Below are positions 6,884-17,720 of a stretch of DNA of 64,000 bases, piece after piece. Position numbers and translations under genes: made by a program. The notes beneath the pieces were generated by a model. That model was given only the letters and a program-made list of their open reading frames with translations. It did not search any database and was not told where the DNA came from. The DNA is from Streptomyces violaceorubidus (GTDB lineage: Bacteria > Actinomycetota > Actinomycetes > Streptomycetales > Streptomycetaceae), in contig NZ_JODM01000006.1 of the NCBI RefSeq assembly GCF_000717995.1, positions 310,001-374,000 of the forward strand, read 5' to 3'. Within the stretch, counting starts at the first letter, position 1; every line of letters starts with the position of its first letter.

Positions 6884-7726
6884 ATGCCTCCCACTTCCCC
6901 CGCTTCGCCCACCCCCGCGTCCTCTCCCGCCCCCTCGGCCCTCTTCTCGGCGTCCCTCCCCTCGCGTGACGCCGTCGTGGCCGCGCTGCGTGGAGCGGGC
7001 TGCGTCTTCGCCGAGGACGAGGCCGCGCTCCTGCTGACCGCCGCCCGCACCGCCGCGGAACTCACCGCGCTGGTCGACCGCCGCGTCGGCGGCCTGCCCC
7101 TCGAAATCGTGCTGGGCTGGGCCGAGTTCCGCGGTCTGCGCATCGCGGTCGCCCCCGGTGTCTTCGTGCCCCGCCGCCGGACCGGGTTCCTGGTCTCCGA
7201 GGCCCTGGCCCACGCGCCCCGCGCGCAGGTCGTCGTGGACCTGTGCTGCGGGTCCGGGGCCGTCGGCGCGGCCCTGGCGGCGGCCCTCGACCGTCCCGAG
7301 GTGCACGCCGCCGACGTCGATCCGGTCGCGGTGCGCTGCGCCCGCGGCAACCTCGCGGACGTGGGCGGCCGGGTGTACGCCGGTGACCTCTTCGACGCGC
7401 TGCCCGACGCGCTCCGCGGCCGGGTGGACATCCTCGCGGCCAACGTGCCGTACGTCCCCACCGGCGAGGTCGCCCTGCTGCCCGCCGAGGCCCGCGACCA
7501 CGAACCGCTGGTCGCGCTCGACGGCGGCGCCGACGGCCTCGACGTGCTGCGCAGGGTGGCGGCCGCGGCGCCCGACTGGCTCGCCCCGGGCGGCTGCCTG
7601 CTGACCGAGACGAGCGAGCGCCAGGCCCCCGCGGCCGTCGACGCCCTCACCCGGGCCGGTCTGAGGACCCGCCTCGCCGTCTGCGAGGAGCTGTACGCCC
7701 ACGTCGTGATCGGCGTCAGGGGCTGA
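6884..7726 (+). CDS. PrmC/HemK-like N5-glutamine methyltransferase
   Basis: A 280-residue class I methyltransferase resembling PrmC/HemK. It has an N-terminal helical region, a VVDLCCGSGAVGAALA SAM motif and, in place of the canonical NPPY, AANVPYVPTGE. The following EARDHEPLVALDGGADGLDVLRR matches the family. Release-factor or similar Gln methylation is the family reaction. The second-position Val in NVPY is seen in actinobacterial paralogues annotated as putative N5-glutamine methyltransferases, so a true PrmC is expected elsewhere. The start is uncertain: ATG 6884 is 12 nt from a GAAAGG stretch, and TTG 6875 is the alternative. The N-terminus is Ser/Pro/Ala rich. It overlaps the convergent phosphatase gene by 11 bp. 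Confidence 0.85.
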   Translation: MPPTSPASPTPASSPAPSALFSASLPSRDAVVAALRGAGCVFAEDEAALLLTAARTAAELTALVDRRVGGLPLEIVLGWAEFRGLRIAVAPGVFVPRRRTGFLVSEALAHAPRAQVVVDLCCGSGAVGAALAAALDRPEVHAADVDPVAVRCARGNLADVGGRVYAGDLFDALPDALRGRVDILAANVPYVPTGEVALLPAEARDHEPLVALDGGADGLDVLRRVAAAAPDWLAPGGCLLTETSERQAPAAVDALTRAGLRTRLAVCEELYAHVVIGVRG

Positions 7727-9824
7727 CCCCCGCCCCGTACCGTCGTGCCGGCGGCGTGGCCCGGGCGATCAGCAGGGCCACGTCGTCGGAGTTCTCCGGC
7801 TCGTGCAGGGTGCGCAGCAGCAGGTCGCAGACCTCCTCCAGCGGGCGGTCGGGGCCCTCCAGCAGGGCGAGGAGCGCGTCCAGCCGCTCGTCCAGCGGCT
7901 GCCTGCGGGTCTCGACCAGGCCGTCGGTGTAGAAGACCAGCCGGTCGCCCGGCTCCAGACCGACCTCGGTGGTGGAGAAGGCGACGCCGCCCACCCCGAG
8001 CGGCACCCCGGTGGGCAGGTCGAGCAGCTCGGGCGGCCGGCCGGCCCGCAGGCGGACCGGGGGCAGATGCCCGGCGTTGGCGATGCGGCACCGCCGGGCG
8101 TGCGGGTCGTGGAAGGCGTAGAGGCAGGTGGCGATGGCCTGGTCCAGGCCCGCGGTGGTCCGCTCCAGGTGCCCAAGCAGTTGCGCGGGGTCCAGTTCCA
8201 GGGCGGCCAGGGTGTTCGTCGCGGTGCGCAGGCGCCCCATGGAGGCCGCCGCCGCGATGCCGCTGCCCATCACGTCGCCCACCACCAGCGCGGTCCTGCC
8301 GCCGGCCAGCTCGATCACGTCGAACCAGTCGCCGCCGACCTCGCTGGTGCCCCCGGCGGGCTGGTAGCGGGAGGCGACCTCCAGACCGCCGGTCACCGGC
8401 GGGTGGCTGGGCAGCAGGCTGCGCTGGAGGGTGAGGGCGGTGTCGCGGGCGTTCTGGTACCAGCGGGCGTTGTCGATCTGCAGCGCCGCCCGCGCGGCCA
8501 GCTCCCGGGCCAGCAGCAGGTCGTCCTCGTCGAACGGCAGGGGGTTGGCGATCCGCTTCAGGTCCAGGGCGCCGAGCACCTCGCCCCGCGCGATCAGCGG
8601 CACGGCCAGGTACGAGTGGACGCCCGCCCGGCGCAGCAGCTCGACCGACTCCGGCGAGCGGGCGGCACGTCCCAGGTCCTCGCGCGTCAGCCGCGGCACC
8701 ATCACCGGCCGGCCGGTGCGCACACACTCGGTGACCAGGCGGTCCGGTCCGTACCGGGCGACCCGGCCGGGCGGGTCGGCCGCCCGCAACGCGTCCCCGG
8801 CGCCGTCGTCGGCGCGCACCGCCAGCGCCCTGATCACCGCGGGTTCGGCCGGCCCCAGCGTGCTGCGCCGGCCCTCGACCACGGCGTCCAGCAAATCCAC
8901 GGCGGCGATGTCGGCGAGGCCGGGCACGGCCACGTCGGCCAGCTCGTACGCGGTGCGGTCCAGTCGCAGCGTGGTGCCGATCCGGCCGGACGCGTCCGCC
9001 ACCGCGGCCAGCCGGCGCCGCGCGGCCTCCGCCTCGGCACTCGCCCGGTACTGCTCGGTGACGTCCACCACCGAGACGGCCACGCCCAGCACGGCGCCCA
9101 TGGCGTCCTCCAGGCGGTACAGCGAGTACGACCAGGCGTGTTCCTCGTCCGGGTCGGCGAGGGTCCGCCCGGTCGCGGGCCGGTCGATGACCGGCCGACC
9201 GGTCCGAAGCACCTCGCGCGCCGCCTCCTCCAGCGGGCCGACGTCCACCCGCGGCAGCAGCTCACGGATCGTCCGGCCGACGTGCTCCCCGGCGGGGATG
9301 CCGTTGAGCCGCTCCAGGGCCGGGTTGACCGAGACGTACCGCAACCCGGTGTCCAGGACGGCCAGACCGATCGGGGACTGCGTGATCACCCGCGTGGACA
9401 GGGCGACGTCCCGCTCCAGCCCGCGGACCGTGGACCGGTCGGCCGCGAGCCCGAGGGCGTAGACGTCCCCGCGGTCGTCCAGCAGGCGCATGTTGCGGAA
9501 CTCGACCAGGCGGGTGCTGCCGTCCTTGTGCCGGACGGGGAAGGCGCCTGCCCAGCTGCGGCCGCTCTTCATGACGTCCTGGAAGATCTCGACGACCAGG
9601 TCGAGATGGCGTTCGTGGACCATGACGCGGGCGGCGTACCGGCCCAGCGCCTCCGGCGCGGAGTAGCCGAACAGCTCCTCGGCCTGCGGGCTCCACAGGA
9701 CGATCCGGCCCTCGGTGTCCAGCACGATGGAGGCCACGTTCAGCAGGTCGAGCAGTCCGCTGGGCCGCACCGGGCCGTGCGGCGACGGCTCGCCCTCGAA
9801 CCCGGCAGACCCCGCTGCGCTCAT
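7716..9824 (-). CDS. PAS-PAS-GAF-PP2C (SpoIIE-type) serine phosphatase
   Basis: A 702-residue cytoplasmic signalling phosphatase. Two PAS domains (about 20-140 and 142-260) are followed by a GAF domain (about 275-450) and a PP2C/SpoIIE domain (about 490-695). The phosphatase metal-binding residues are intact in EVGGDWFDV and VVGDVMGSG, and the terminal NSDDVALLIA Asp pair is present. Such proteins dephosphorylate anti-anti-sigma factors and so activate alternative sigma factors in response to ligands bound by PAS or GAF. No kinase domain or transmembrane segment is seen. ATG 9824 is chosen as the nearest start to the first PAS domain. A cognate anti-anti-sigma gene is not adjacent. Confidence 0.93.
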   Translation of the reverse strand: MSAAGSAGFEGEPSPHGPVRPSGLLDLLNVASIVLDTEGRIVLWSPQAEELFGYSAPEALGRYAARVMVHERHLDLVVEIFQDVMKSGRSWAGAFPVRHKDGSTRLVEFRNMRLLDDRGDVYALGLAADRSTVRGLERDVALSTRVITQSPIGLAVLDTGLRYVSVNPALERLNGIPAGEHVGRTIRELLPRVDVGPLEEAAREVLRTGRPVIDRPATGRTLADPDEEHAWSYSLYRLEDAMGAVLGVAVSVVDVTEQYRASAEAEAARRRLAAVADASGRIGTTLRLDRTAYELADVAVPGLADIAAVDLLDAVVEGRRSTLGPAEPAVIRALAVRADDGAGDALRAADPPGRVARYGPDRLVTECVRTGRPVMVPRLTREDLGRAARSPESVELLRRAGVHSYLAVPLIARGEVLGALDLKRIANPLPFDEDDLLLARELAARAALQIDNARWYQNARDTALTLQRSLLPSHPPVTGGLEVASRYQPAGGTSEVGGDWFDVIELAGGRTALVVGDVMGSGIAAAASMGRLRTATNTLAALELDPAQLLGHLERTTAGLDQAIATCLYAFHDPHARRCRIANAGHLPPVRLRAGRPPELLDLPTGVPLGVGGVAFSTTEVGLEPGDRLVFYTDGLVETRRQPLDERLDALLALLEGPDRPLEEVCDLLLRTLHEPENSDDVALLIARATPPARRYGAGVSP

Positions 9825-10081
9825 CCCACGTCCCGCCTTCGCCGATCGACGCGGCACGCCCTTCCGCGCCGACCTCCGCGTCCCGCCGCGCTCCTTCGCG
9901 CACCGGGCCGGTCCGTCCGGGCTCCGCCGTCTCCTCCCAGCATCTCCCCGCGCGCCGGGGAACGCCGCACGAAGGGCGTCCGGAGTTGGTCTGTACATGA
10001 CCCTGTGGACGGTCCAGACTGTGCGCCGAGTGCCTCACGCCCGCCCCTTCCGCCCGGCCGTCCCCCCACCGAGGAGCCCTC

Positions 10082-10978
10082 ATGCCGCTGCGCGCCCGGC
10101 AACGTTGTCACGCCCTCCTGAGCGGTCTCGCCGTCCTCACCCTGTCCCTCTGCCTCGCGGCCCCGGCGACGGCGGACGCCCCGGCGCCGAGGGCCCGGGC
10201 CGCCGACACCTGGACCGAGGTGGGCTCCGACCGGGCCGACCCGCTGACCGAGAGCCAGGGCCTGGCCTCGGTGGAGGTTCCCGCGGGCAGCCCCAACCGC
10301 TACACCGGGATCGGCACCATCCCGCTCGGCCTCAGCACCCGTGGCTGGAACCACGTCGGCGACCCGGACGCCTCCTACGACGGCCACTACGTCGAGCCGT
10401 ACCAGCGCGACGACGGGAACACGAAGATGTTCCGCGTGCAGGCGCCGGACGGGAGCTGGTCGGAGTACGTGCACACGCTGAGCGCCGGGGAGGCGCTGAA
10501 CAACTCGTGGTCCGCCGTCTCGCCCGACGGGCAATGGATGCTGGCGGGGGAGTGGGGCACCATGAACCGGCTGCTGGTCTTCCCGACGCCCGGCGTCAAC
10601 CCCGCCACCTCGCCCTCGGCGAACCTCCCGCAGGCGGCCACCGTCCGCCTGGACCACGCCGTGCGCGACGTCCAGGGCTGCGACTTCCTGGACGCGACGA
10701 CGCTGCTGTGCTCCTCCGACGATCCGGAGGGCGCGCTCTTCGGCCTCACCAAGCCGCTGCTGAGGATCGACCTGTCCGCGACGCCGAACGGCACCGCGGA
10801 CGTCACCGGACACGTCACCGCCCTGCGTCAGCTCCCGCTGCGCAGCGGCTGCTCCGGGGACTTCGAGGCGGAGGGCGTCGACTACGACCGGCGTACCGGC
10901 ACCCTGCGCGTGATCGTCGTGTCGCCCGGCTTCTGCGTGCTCACCGACAGCAAGACGTACCGGTTCACCCGGGGCTGA
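10082..10978 (+). CDS. Secreted protein of unknown function
   Basis: A 298-residue protein with a classic Sec signal peptide (basic PLRARQR start, hydrophobic core, cleavage near ATADA at about 32). The mature part has beta-rich repeats with DGQWMLAGEWG and DGNTKMFRV motifs. Its paired Cys residues in CDFL, LLCSS, SGCSGDF and GFCVL suggest disulfides. The repeating strand pattern with DG turns suggests a beta-propeller-like fold. I do not recognise an enzymatic signature. The start follows GAGGAG by 7 nt. The gene is monocistronic and divergent from the PP2C phosphatase gene; a short hairpin follows its stop. Confidence 0.8.
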   Translation: MPLRARQRCHALLSGLAVLTLSLCLAAPATADAPAPRARAADTWTEVGSDRADPLTESQGLASVEVPAGSPNRYTGIGTIPLGLSTRGWNHVGDPDASYDGHYVEPYQRDDGNTKMFRVQAPDGSWSEYVHTLSAGEALNNSWSAVSPDGQWMLAGEWGTMNRLLVFPTPGVNPATSPSANLPQAATVRLDHAVRDVQGCDFLDATTLLCSSDDPEGALFGLTKPLLRIDLSATPNGTADVTGHVTALRQLPLRSGCSGDFEAEGVDYDRRTGTLRVIVVSPGFCVLTDSKTYRFTRG

Positions 10979-10998
10979 CCCGGCCCCTTCGCGCCGGG
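10979..10998 (+). terminator. Short hairpin after the secreted-protein gene
   Basis: CCCGGC (10979-10984) and GCCGGG (10993-10998) can form a 6-bp stem directly after the stop codon. It is a weak terminator candidate. Confidence 0.4.
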
Positions 10999-11055
10999 CC
11001 GCCGGTGGTGCTTTTCTGGTGGTATCGGTGAGGACCACGAGAGGGAGCGATCACG

Positions 11056-11427
11056 ATGGACGGTGAGCGACTGCATCCGGAGTCCGTCTCGGTGGAGCTG
11101 AGCGGATGCAGCAAGGAGGACGCCCGGACCGTGTTCGACACCCTGTGCGCGTGCTTCTCCTCCGACCGGCACGCGGGCGACGTGACCCGGGAGTACGACG
11201 AGGTGCGCCCGACCGTGTGGCTCGGCACCTTCGACGTGGCCGACGCCCACGGGGGCCGGTGCGACCCCGCCCGGCTCGGGGCGTCCGTGGAGGCCGACGC
11301 GCAGGGCGGCTACTGGGCGATCGAGAGGCTCAGGACCACCCTGGACTCCCTGTTCACCGTGCACGACCTGAGCCAGGCCTCCGGGGACCAGGAGCGGGAG
11401 CTGCACGTGCGGCTGGAGAGTCGCTGA
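11056..11427 (+). CDS. Conserved hypothetical protein (123 aa)
   Basis: A 123-residue acidic soluble protein with no signal peptide or membrane segment. It contains two Cys near residues 34-36 (LCACF) and another near 70 (GRCDP), and a mixed alpha/beta pattern (WLGTFDVAD, YWAIERLRTTLDSLF). I do not recognise the family. A GAGGGAG ribosome site lies 8 nt before ATG 11056, and coding bias is normal, so the gene is real. The 38-bp palindrome at 11458 starts 30 bp after its stop and could act in part as its transcription end, though it lies closer in kind to an operator for the next gene. Confidence 0.7.
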   Translation: MDGERLHPESVSVELSGCSKEDARTVFDTLCACFSSDRHAGDVTREYDEVRPTVWLGTFDVADAHGGRCDPARLGASVEADAQGGYWAIERLRTTLDSLFTVHDLSQASGDQERELHVRLESR

Positions 11428-11457
11428 TCCGGTCCCGCCGGGTGCGGTGAGGTGTGC

Positions 11458-13554
<2,097 letters not shown>

Positions 13555-13583
13555 GGGAGGGCGTGCGGTGTGCGCCCCGTCCC

Positions 13584-13589
13584 TAGGAT
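13584..13589 (+). promoter_or_regulatory. -10 box of probable leaderless padR transcript
   Basis: TAGGAT lies 6 nt before ATG 13596. AGGA inside it could double as a weak ribosome site. Confidence 0.4.
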
Positions 13590-13595
13590 GAGCGC

Positions 13596-14147
13596 ATGTC
13601 ACTCCCGCACGCGATCCTCACCGCCCTGGTCGAAAAGCCGTCGTCGGGGCTGGAGCTGACCCGCCGGTTCGACAGGTCGATCGGCTACTTCTGGTCGGCG
13701 ACGCACCAGCAGATCTATCGCGAGCTGGGGAAGCTGGAGGCCGAGGGCCTGATCCGCGCACTGCCCGGCCGGCAGCCGGCCCGCGGGCAGAAGAAGTCCT
13801 ACGAGGTGCTGCCCGCGGGCCGCGCCGAACTGTCCCGCTGGACCGCGACCCCGCAGGACCCCAAACCCCTGCGGGACACGATGCTGCTGCGGCTGCGCGC
13901 CGCCGCGGTGGTCGGCACCGCCGGTGTGGAGGCGGACCTGCGACGCCATCTGGAACTGCACGAGAGGCAGTTGGCCGAGTACGAGGAGATCGAGCGGCGC
14001 GACTTCCCGCCCGGCCGGGACAGCGCCGAGGACCGACTGCGGCACCTGGTGCTGCGGGCCGGCATCGACCTGGAGACGTTCTGGACCCAGTGGCTCGCGC
14101 ACGCCCTGGCCGAGTTCGCCGAGCTGCCCGGCGACGAACCGGCCTGA
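13596..14147 (+). CDS. PadR-family transcriptional regulator
   Basis: A 183-residue PadR repressor. The winged helix (about 3-78) contains GLELTRRFDRSIGYFWSATHQQIYRELGKLEAEGLI, split here into its helix and wing parts, and a basic patch (RGQKKSYEV) in the wing. Helices 100-175 form the VIR-type dimer arm. It lies 41 bp after fadH in the same direction and probably reports on the same metabolic state. Its operator could be the 38-bp palindrome before fadH. It resembles the PadR at 637-1224 across the DNA-binding domain, suggesting related but distinct operators. No ligand can be assigned. Confidence 0.9.
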   Translation: MSLPHAILTALVEKPSSGLELTRRFDRSIGYFWSATHQQIYRELGKLEAEGLIRALPGRQPARGQKKSYEVLPAGRAELSRWTATPQDPKPLRDTMLLRLRAAAVVGTAGVEADLRRHLELHERQLAEYEEIERRDFPPGRDSAEDRLRHLVLRAGIDLETFWTQWLAHALAEFAELPGDEPA

Positions 14148-14183
14148 CCGGTCCGGCGGCCCTGCGTGCCCCTTGCGCCCCGC

Positions 14184-14735
14184 TCAGAACCGGTACGGCT
14201 TCGAGCGGCGGCGCAGGAACCAGGCCGCGGCGATGACGCCGCTCCCCACCAGCGCGCCGCCCGCCACCAGGGTCGCCGTGCCGTAGTCCTGGACGGCCCC
14301 GCCCAGACCGCCCATGACGCCGCCCGGCGACGCGGACGGCGAGGGGGCGGCGGAGCGGCTGGGGGAGGGCGAGGGCGCCGAGGAGACGATGACCGTCTGG
14401 GTGCCGGCGGTGCTGTTGTTCGAGCACATGACGATCACCGTGTAGGTGCCCGGTGAGATCCCCGACCAGGCCGCGGACTGGCCCGAGCCGCTGCCGGAGA
14501 GCGCCACCTGACGCCCCTGGGCGAAGTCCCGCTGGCTGCTGGTGAGCAGCGAGGCGGTGCCCCAACTGCCGTTGAGCTGGGCGCAGGCCGTGGTCGTGAC
14601 CGACACCGTGGTCCCGGTGGTGCTCACGGAGATCCCCGGTCCCGCCAGGGCCGGTCCGGCGGCCAGGGCGACGGGCAGCACGGCGGCGGCCGCCACGGTG
14701 GCACCGGAGCGGAGGAGTGGCGATGAGATGCGCAT
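14184..14735 (-). CDS. Secreted, C-terminally anchored cell-surface protein
   Basis: A 183-residue exported protein. The Sec signal peptide (residues 1-33, AAAAVLPVALAAGPALAG) is followed by a Thr/Ser-rich Ig-like strand region with ISPGTYTVIVMCSNN. A Pro/Ser linker (SSAPSPSPSRSAAPSPSAS) leads to a C-terminal transmembrane segment (VAGGALVGSGVIAAAWFL) with a basic tail RRRSKPYRF. This layout is a wall-spanning membrane-anchored protein. Two Cys (CAQLNG and MCSNN) probably pair. No enzymatic motif is present. The gene is convergent with padR, and its stop is 36 bp from the padR stop. Confidence 0.82.
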   Translation of the reverse strand: MRISSPLLRSGATVAAAAVLPVALAAGPALAGPGISVSTTGTTVSVTTTACAQLNGSWGTASLLTSSQRDFAQGRQVALSGSGSGQSAAWSGISPGTYTVIVMCSNNSTAGTQTVIVSSAPSPSPSRSAAPSPSASPGGVMGGLGGAVQDYGTATLVAGGALVGSGVIAAAWFLRRRSKPYRF

Positions 14736-14904
14736 GTGGACTGCCCTCCGGCGGCACGGTCGGCGGTACATCCCTTGCGCCGCCGGATCGGGAACGCCCG
14801 TGCCCCCTCTGGCAGCCAACAGGGCGCCGGCCGGGCCCGCATGCGGAGCGCGACCGGCCAGGTGACGCGGCCCCGACCCGGGCCGGAGCCGACCGGGCAT
14901 CAGG

Positions 14905-15888
14905 TCACCGGCCCGCTCCCGTGGTCACCGTCCGCTCCGCCGAGAAGCCGCCCCAGGTGCCGTCGGCCAGCCTCGCCCGGATCCGCACCCGGTGCGTCAC
15001 CCCGGCCTCGCGCCCGGCGTAGAAGCTGTACTCGGCGCGCTCGCGCGGCGCGTCGGCGCCGTAGACCAGCGAGGTCGCCGCACGGCCGTCCAGGTGGATC
15101 TGGTACTCGGTCACCGGGGTCTCCGTGTGCGGCGGGACCCAGGAGAGGTCGAGGTAGTAGGCCCCGTCGGCCCGGTGGGAGCCGGCGCGCAGCTCCGTGG
15201 GCGCGGTGGCGTGCCCGTCGTCGGTGCCCGGGGTGGTGACCCGGACGGCGGCGCCCGCGGGGGAGACGTTGTCGGCGGCGTCCCGCGCCCGCACGGTGAA
15301 GGAGTAGCGGGTGCCCGCCCGCAGCCCCGTGACCACGGCCGCCGTCTGGTTGCCGCCGACGCTGTGCACCTTCGTGCCGCCCTGGTAGACGTCGTACGAG
15401 ACCACACCGCGGTCGTCCTTGGCGGCGGACCAGGTGAGCTGGACCGCCCGGCCGCCGGCGGCCCGGCCGCGGACGTCCCCCGGGCGGCTCGGAGCGGAGT
15501 CGTCGGCCACCGCGGCGGGGGTGGTCGCCCGGACCTGTCGGCTGCGCGGCCCGAGCCGCCCGTCGGCGTCGCGCGCCCGCACGGTGAAGACGTACGCCGT
15601 CGAGGGGCGCAGCCGGGTGACGTCCACCATCCGCTCGCCCGCCGGCACCTCCTTCACCAGGGTGCCGCCGCGATACACCTCGTAGGCGTCGACGTCGTCG
15701 ACCGCGTTCCACATCACGTGCACGGTCGTCGCGCTGCCGGCCTTCGCGGTGACGCCCATGGGCACCGCGGGCAGACCGCGGCCGTCACCGTCCTCGGCCG
15801 AGCCCCAGCCGCAGGACGTCAGGAGGAGGAACGCCCCGCAGAGCAGGGCGCACCAAACCGGGCGAGGGGGAACGGACGACTCGCGCAC
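14905..15888 (-). CDS. Lipoprotein with tandem fibronectin type III domains
   Basis: A 327-residue lipoprotein. The GTG start follows a GGGAGG site, and the signal peptide ends in the lipobox LTSC at about residue 25. Three FnIII-like modules follow (about 40-130, 135-235 and 240-327), each with the W...YEVYRGG strand pair and the R...Y.FTVRARDA strand. FnIII modules in Streptomyces usually link or display catalytic domains of polysaccharide hydrolases, but no catalytic domain is present, so it is a binding or scaffold lipoprotein. A GGTCCGGACC palindrome 47 bp upstream resembles chitinase-gene promoter repeats, hinting at co-regulation with chitin or chitosan degradation. Confidence 0.85.
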   Translation of the reverse strand: MRESSVPPRPVWCALLCGAFLLLTSCGWGSAEDGDGRGLPAVPMGVTAKAGSATTVHVMWNAVDDVDAYEVYRGGTLVKEVPAGERMVDVTRLRPSTAYVFTVRARDADGRLGPRSRQVRATTPAAVADDSAPSRPGDVRGRAAGGRAVQLTWSAAKDDRGVVSYDVYQGGTKVHSVGGNQTAAVVTGLRAGTRYSFTVRARDAADNVSPAGAAVRVTTPGTDDGHATAPTELRAGSHRADGAYYLDLSWVPPHTETPVTEYQIHLDGRAATSLVYGADAPRERAEYSFYAGREAGVTHRVRIRARLADGTWGGFSAERTVTTGAGR

Positions 15889-16288
15889 GGCTTTGCCTCC
15901 CGGTGGCGCCGGCATCGGCGGCGACGACTGTAAAGGTCCGGACCAATATGAGGCCAATGACGCGATCACATCAAGAGGGCCGTGGGTGAAGAGCACCCGG
16001 AAGGGTTACGTATGCTGAGTCACCTCACGGCTGAACTCCCGGCACACCCGGGGAAGTTCGAGCCGACGGCGCGTGGACCGCTGTCGTCGCCATCCCGCGC
16101 CGGAGTGGGCGGCCGGGCGGGCCGGAGCCGGAACAGGCCCCGCCCGCCCGCCCCCGGTCGCGCCCCCTGGAGGGCGCGGAGCGGACGGCGGGCGTGCACC
16201 GTCTGGCCCTGCGAAAGGTGGTCGCGTGAGCGATTCGGGGACACATGGGGCCACAAGCCCGTCCATGTCCCCGAGGAGAGGCCCCATC
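15889..16288. other. 400-bp divergent intergenic region
   Basis: No gene is supported here. It holds the palindrome at 15935-15944, an AT-richer patch at 15945-15975 likely to contain the lipoprotein promoter, and GC-rich leader sequence before the chitosanase. A GAGGAGAGG ribosome site (16273-16281) serves GTG 16289. Confidence 0.5.
15932..15947. promoter_or_regulatory. dre/chitinase-repeat-like palindrome
   Basis: This is a 16-bp window around the perfect palindrome GGTCCGGACC (15935-15944). It matches the DasR consensus at 11 of 16 positions and resembles the GGTCCAGACC repeats known at Streptomyces chitinase promoters. It lies 44 bp upstream of the FnIII lipoprotein and 342 bp before the GH75 chitosanase. 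Confidence 0.4.
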
Positions 16289-17143
16289 GTGCGTGTCCAG
16301 TCGCTGACACTGGTCGCGGCCAGCGCCGCCCTGATCGCCCCCACGACGTTCCCCGCCGCTCCGCCCCCGACGCGCCCCGCCCCCTCGGCACGGATCCTGC
16401 TGCCCGGCGTCCCGGACCGGGCCGGGGCCCCGCGCGCGGACCGCTCCGGAGTCCGGTTGGGCCCCGTTCCCCGGCTCCCCGCAAGGCCGCCCGCACCTCC
16501 CTCACGGGTCGGGCCGGACGCGGGGGCCGGGGCCCGTCCACAGGGGGAGGGGAGCGGGCAGCCCGTCCGCGCCGCCGACCTACTGGCCCGGGTGCGCGAC
16601 TGCCGACCCGTCTCGCGCGGGCGCTACCGCACCGACGCCGGGGCACCGGCGGACATCCCGGTGTGCGGCACCCGGGACGCCGTGTACTGGAAGGCCGACC
16701 TGGACGTCGACTGCGACGGGCGGCCCGGCGACCGCTGCAACGCCCGCACCGACCCGCACTTCAGCCCCGCCACCGCCTACACGCAGTCCGACGGGCGCCC
16801 GCTGGACGCCGAACGCCTGCCCTACGTCGTCGTGCCCGGGCCCAGCGACACCTGGGACCACCGCGAGGACGACGTCCGCGGCGGGTCGCTCGCCGCCCTC
16901 GTCCACGGGGACCGGGTGCGGTACGCGGTCGTCGGCGACGTCGGCCCGAGCGAGCTGATCGGCGAGGCCTCCTACGCCGCCGCGCGGTCCCTCGGCGTCC
17001 CGGCGGATCCCGAGGGCGGCGGCGTGGCCTCCGACGTCACGTACATCGTGTTCAAGGGCAGCGAGGTCGAGCCCATCGAGGACACGGCCGCCGCCGAGAA
17101 GGCGGGGGAGCGGCTGGCGCGGCGGTTCGTGGACGGGGACTGA
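16289..17143 (+). CDS. Secreted GH75-family chitosanase
   Basis: A 284-residue secreted glycoside hydrolase that cleaves chitosan endo-wise. The signal peptide (SLTLVAASAALIAPTTFPAA) is followed by a Pro/Arg-rich linker (about 30-95) and the GH75 domain (about 105-280). Family marks are YWKADLDVDCDG, TDPHFSPATAY, PYVVVPGPS, a YAVVGDVGPSELIGEASYA segment carrying the acidic residues, and VTYIVFKGSEVEP. Four Cys in the domain suggest disulfides. GTG 16289 follows GAGGAGAGG by 7 nt, which decides the start. GH75 is best known from fungi and is less common in Streptomyces than GH46. A chitinase-type palindrome lies far upstream. Confidence 0.9.
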   Translation: MRVQSLTLVAASAALIAPTTFPAAPPPTRPAPSARILLPGVPDRAGAPRADRSGVRLGPVPRLPARPPAPPSRVGPDAGAGARPQGEGSGQPVRAADLLARVRDCRPVSRGRYRTDAGAPADIPVCGTRDAVYWKADLDVDCDGRPGDRCNARTDPHFSPATAYTQSDGRPLDAERLPYVVVPGPSDTWDHREDDVRGGSLAALVHGDRVRYAVVGDVGPSELIGEASYAAARSLGVPADPEGGGVASDVTYIVFKGSEVEPIEDTAAAEKAGERLARRFVDGD

Positions 17144-17164
17144 GCCGGCCGCCGTGGACCCGGT

Positions 17165-17300
17165 GTCCGGACTGCCTGACGGGACCGCCCGTCCGGACTG
17201 CCTGACGGGACCGCCCGACCGGACCGCCGAACGGGACCGTCCGACTGGACCGCCTGGCGACACCGTCCGACTGGACCGCCTGGCGACACCGTCCGACCAG
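17165..17300. repeat. 26-bp tandem repeat (minisatellite), five units
   Basis: Units 1 and 2 (17165-17190 and 17191-17216) are identical. Unit 3 (17217-17238) is degenerate and 22 bp. Units 4 and 5 (17239-17264 and 17265-17290) are identical, and a partial unit ends at 17300. The repeat lies between two convergent stop codons (17143 and 17310). Array growth by duplication is evident. Confidence 0.85.
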
Positions 17301-17309
17301 AGCTCCTGG

Positions 17310-17720
17310 TCAGACCTTCCGGTAGGAGTACGCCTCCGCGGCCGCCGCCTCCACGGCCGCGAGGTCGGCGCCCGTCGAGGCCGTGACGACCGCCGCCACC
17401 GCGCCCTCCACGAACGGCGCGTCCACCAGACGGGTGTTCTCCGGGAGTTCGTCGCCCTCGGCGAGCAGCGCCTTCACGGTGAGCACGGCACTGCCCAGAT
17501 CGGTGAGGACGGCGACGCCCGCGCCCCGGTCCACGGACGCGGCGGCGGCCGCGACCAGTTCCGAACTGGTCCCGAACTCCCCGGACGCGGTACCGCCCGC
17601 CGGGGCGACGGCCACCGCCCCGGCACCGCCCGACAGGGCCTTCGCCAGCTCCGCCACCGACGCGGCGACCTCGGCGCTGTGGGACACCAGCACGACGCCC
17701 ACCAGCTTCTCGTCACTCAC
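17310..17720 (-). CDS. dhaM: Dihydroxyacetone kinase phosphotransfer subunit DhaM (short form)
   Basis: A 136-residue EIIA-Man-like domain that relays phosphate from HPr to ADP bound on DhaL. The phospho-acceptor His is in VLVSHSAEVA (His14). DLGSAVLTVKALL and the C-terminal VEGAVAAVVTASTGADL match the family. Unlike E. coli DhaM, it lacks fused HPr and EI-like domains and is the short single-domain type. The GTG start overlaps the dhaL stop by 8 bp, so the two are coupled. The minisatellite begins immediately after its stop. Confidence 0.92.
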   Translation of the reverse strand: MSDEKLVGVVLVSHSAEVAASVAELAKALSGGAGAVAVAPAGGTASGEFGTSSELVAAAAASVDRGAGVAVLTDLGSAVLTVKALLAEGDELPENTRLVDAPFVEGAVAAVVTASTGADLAAVEAAAAEAYSYRKV

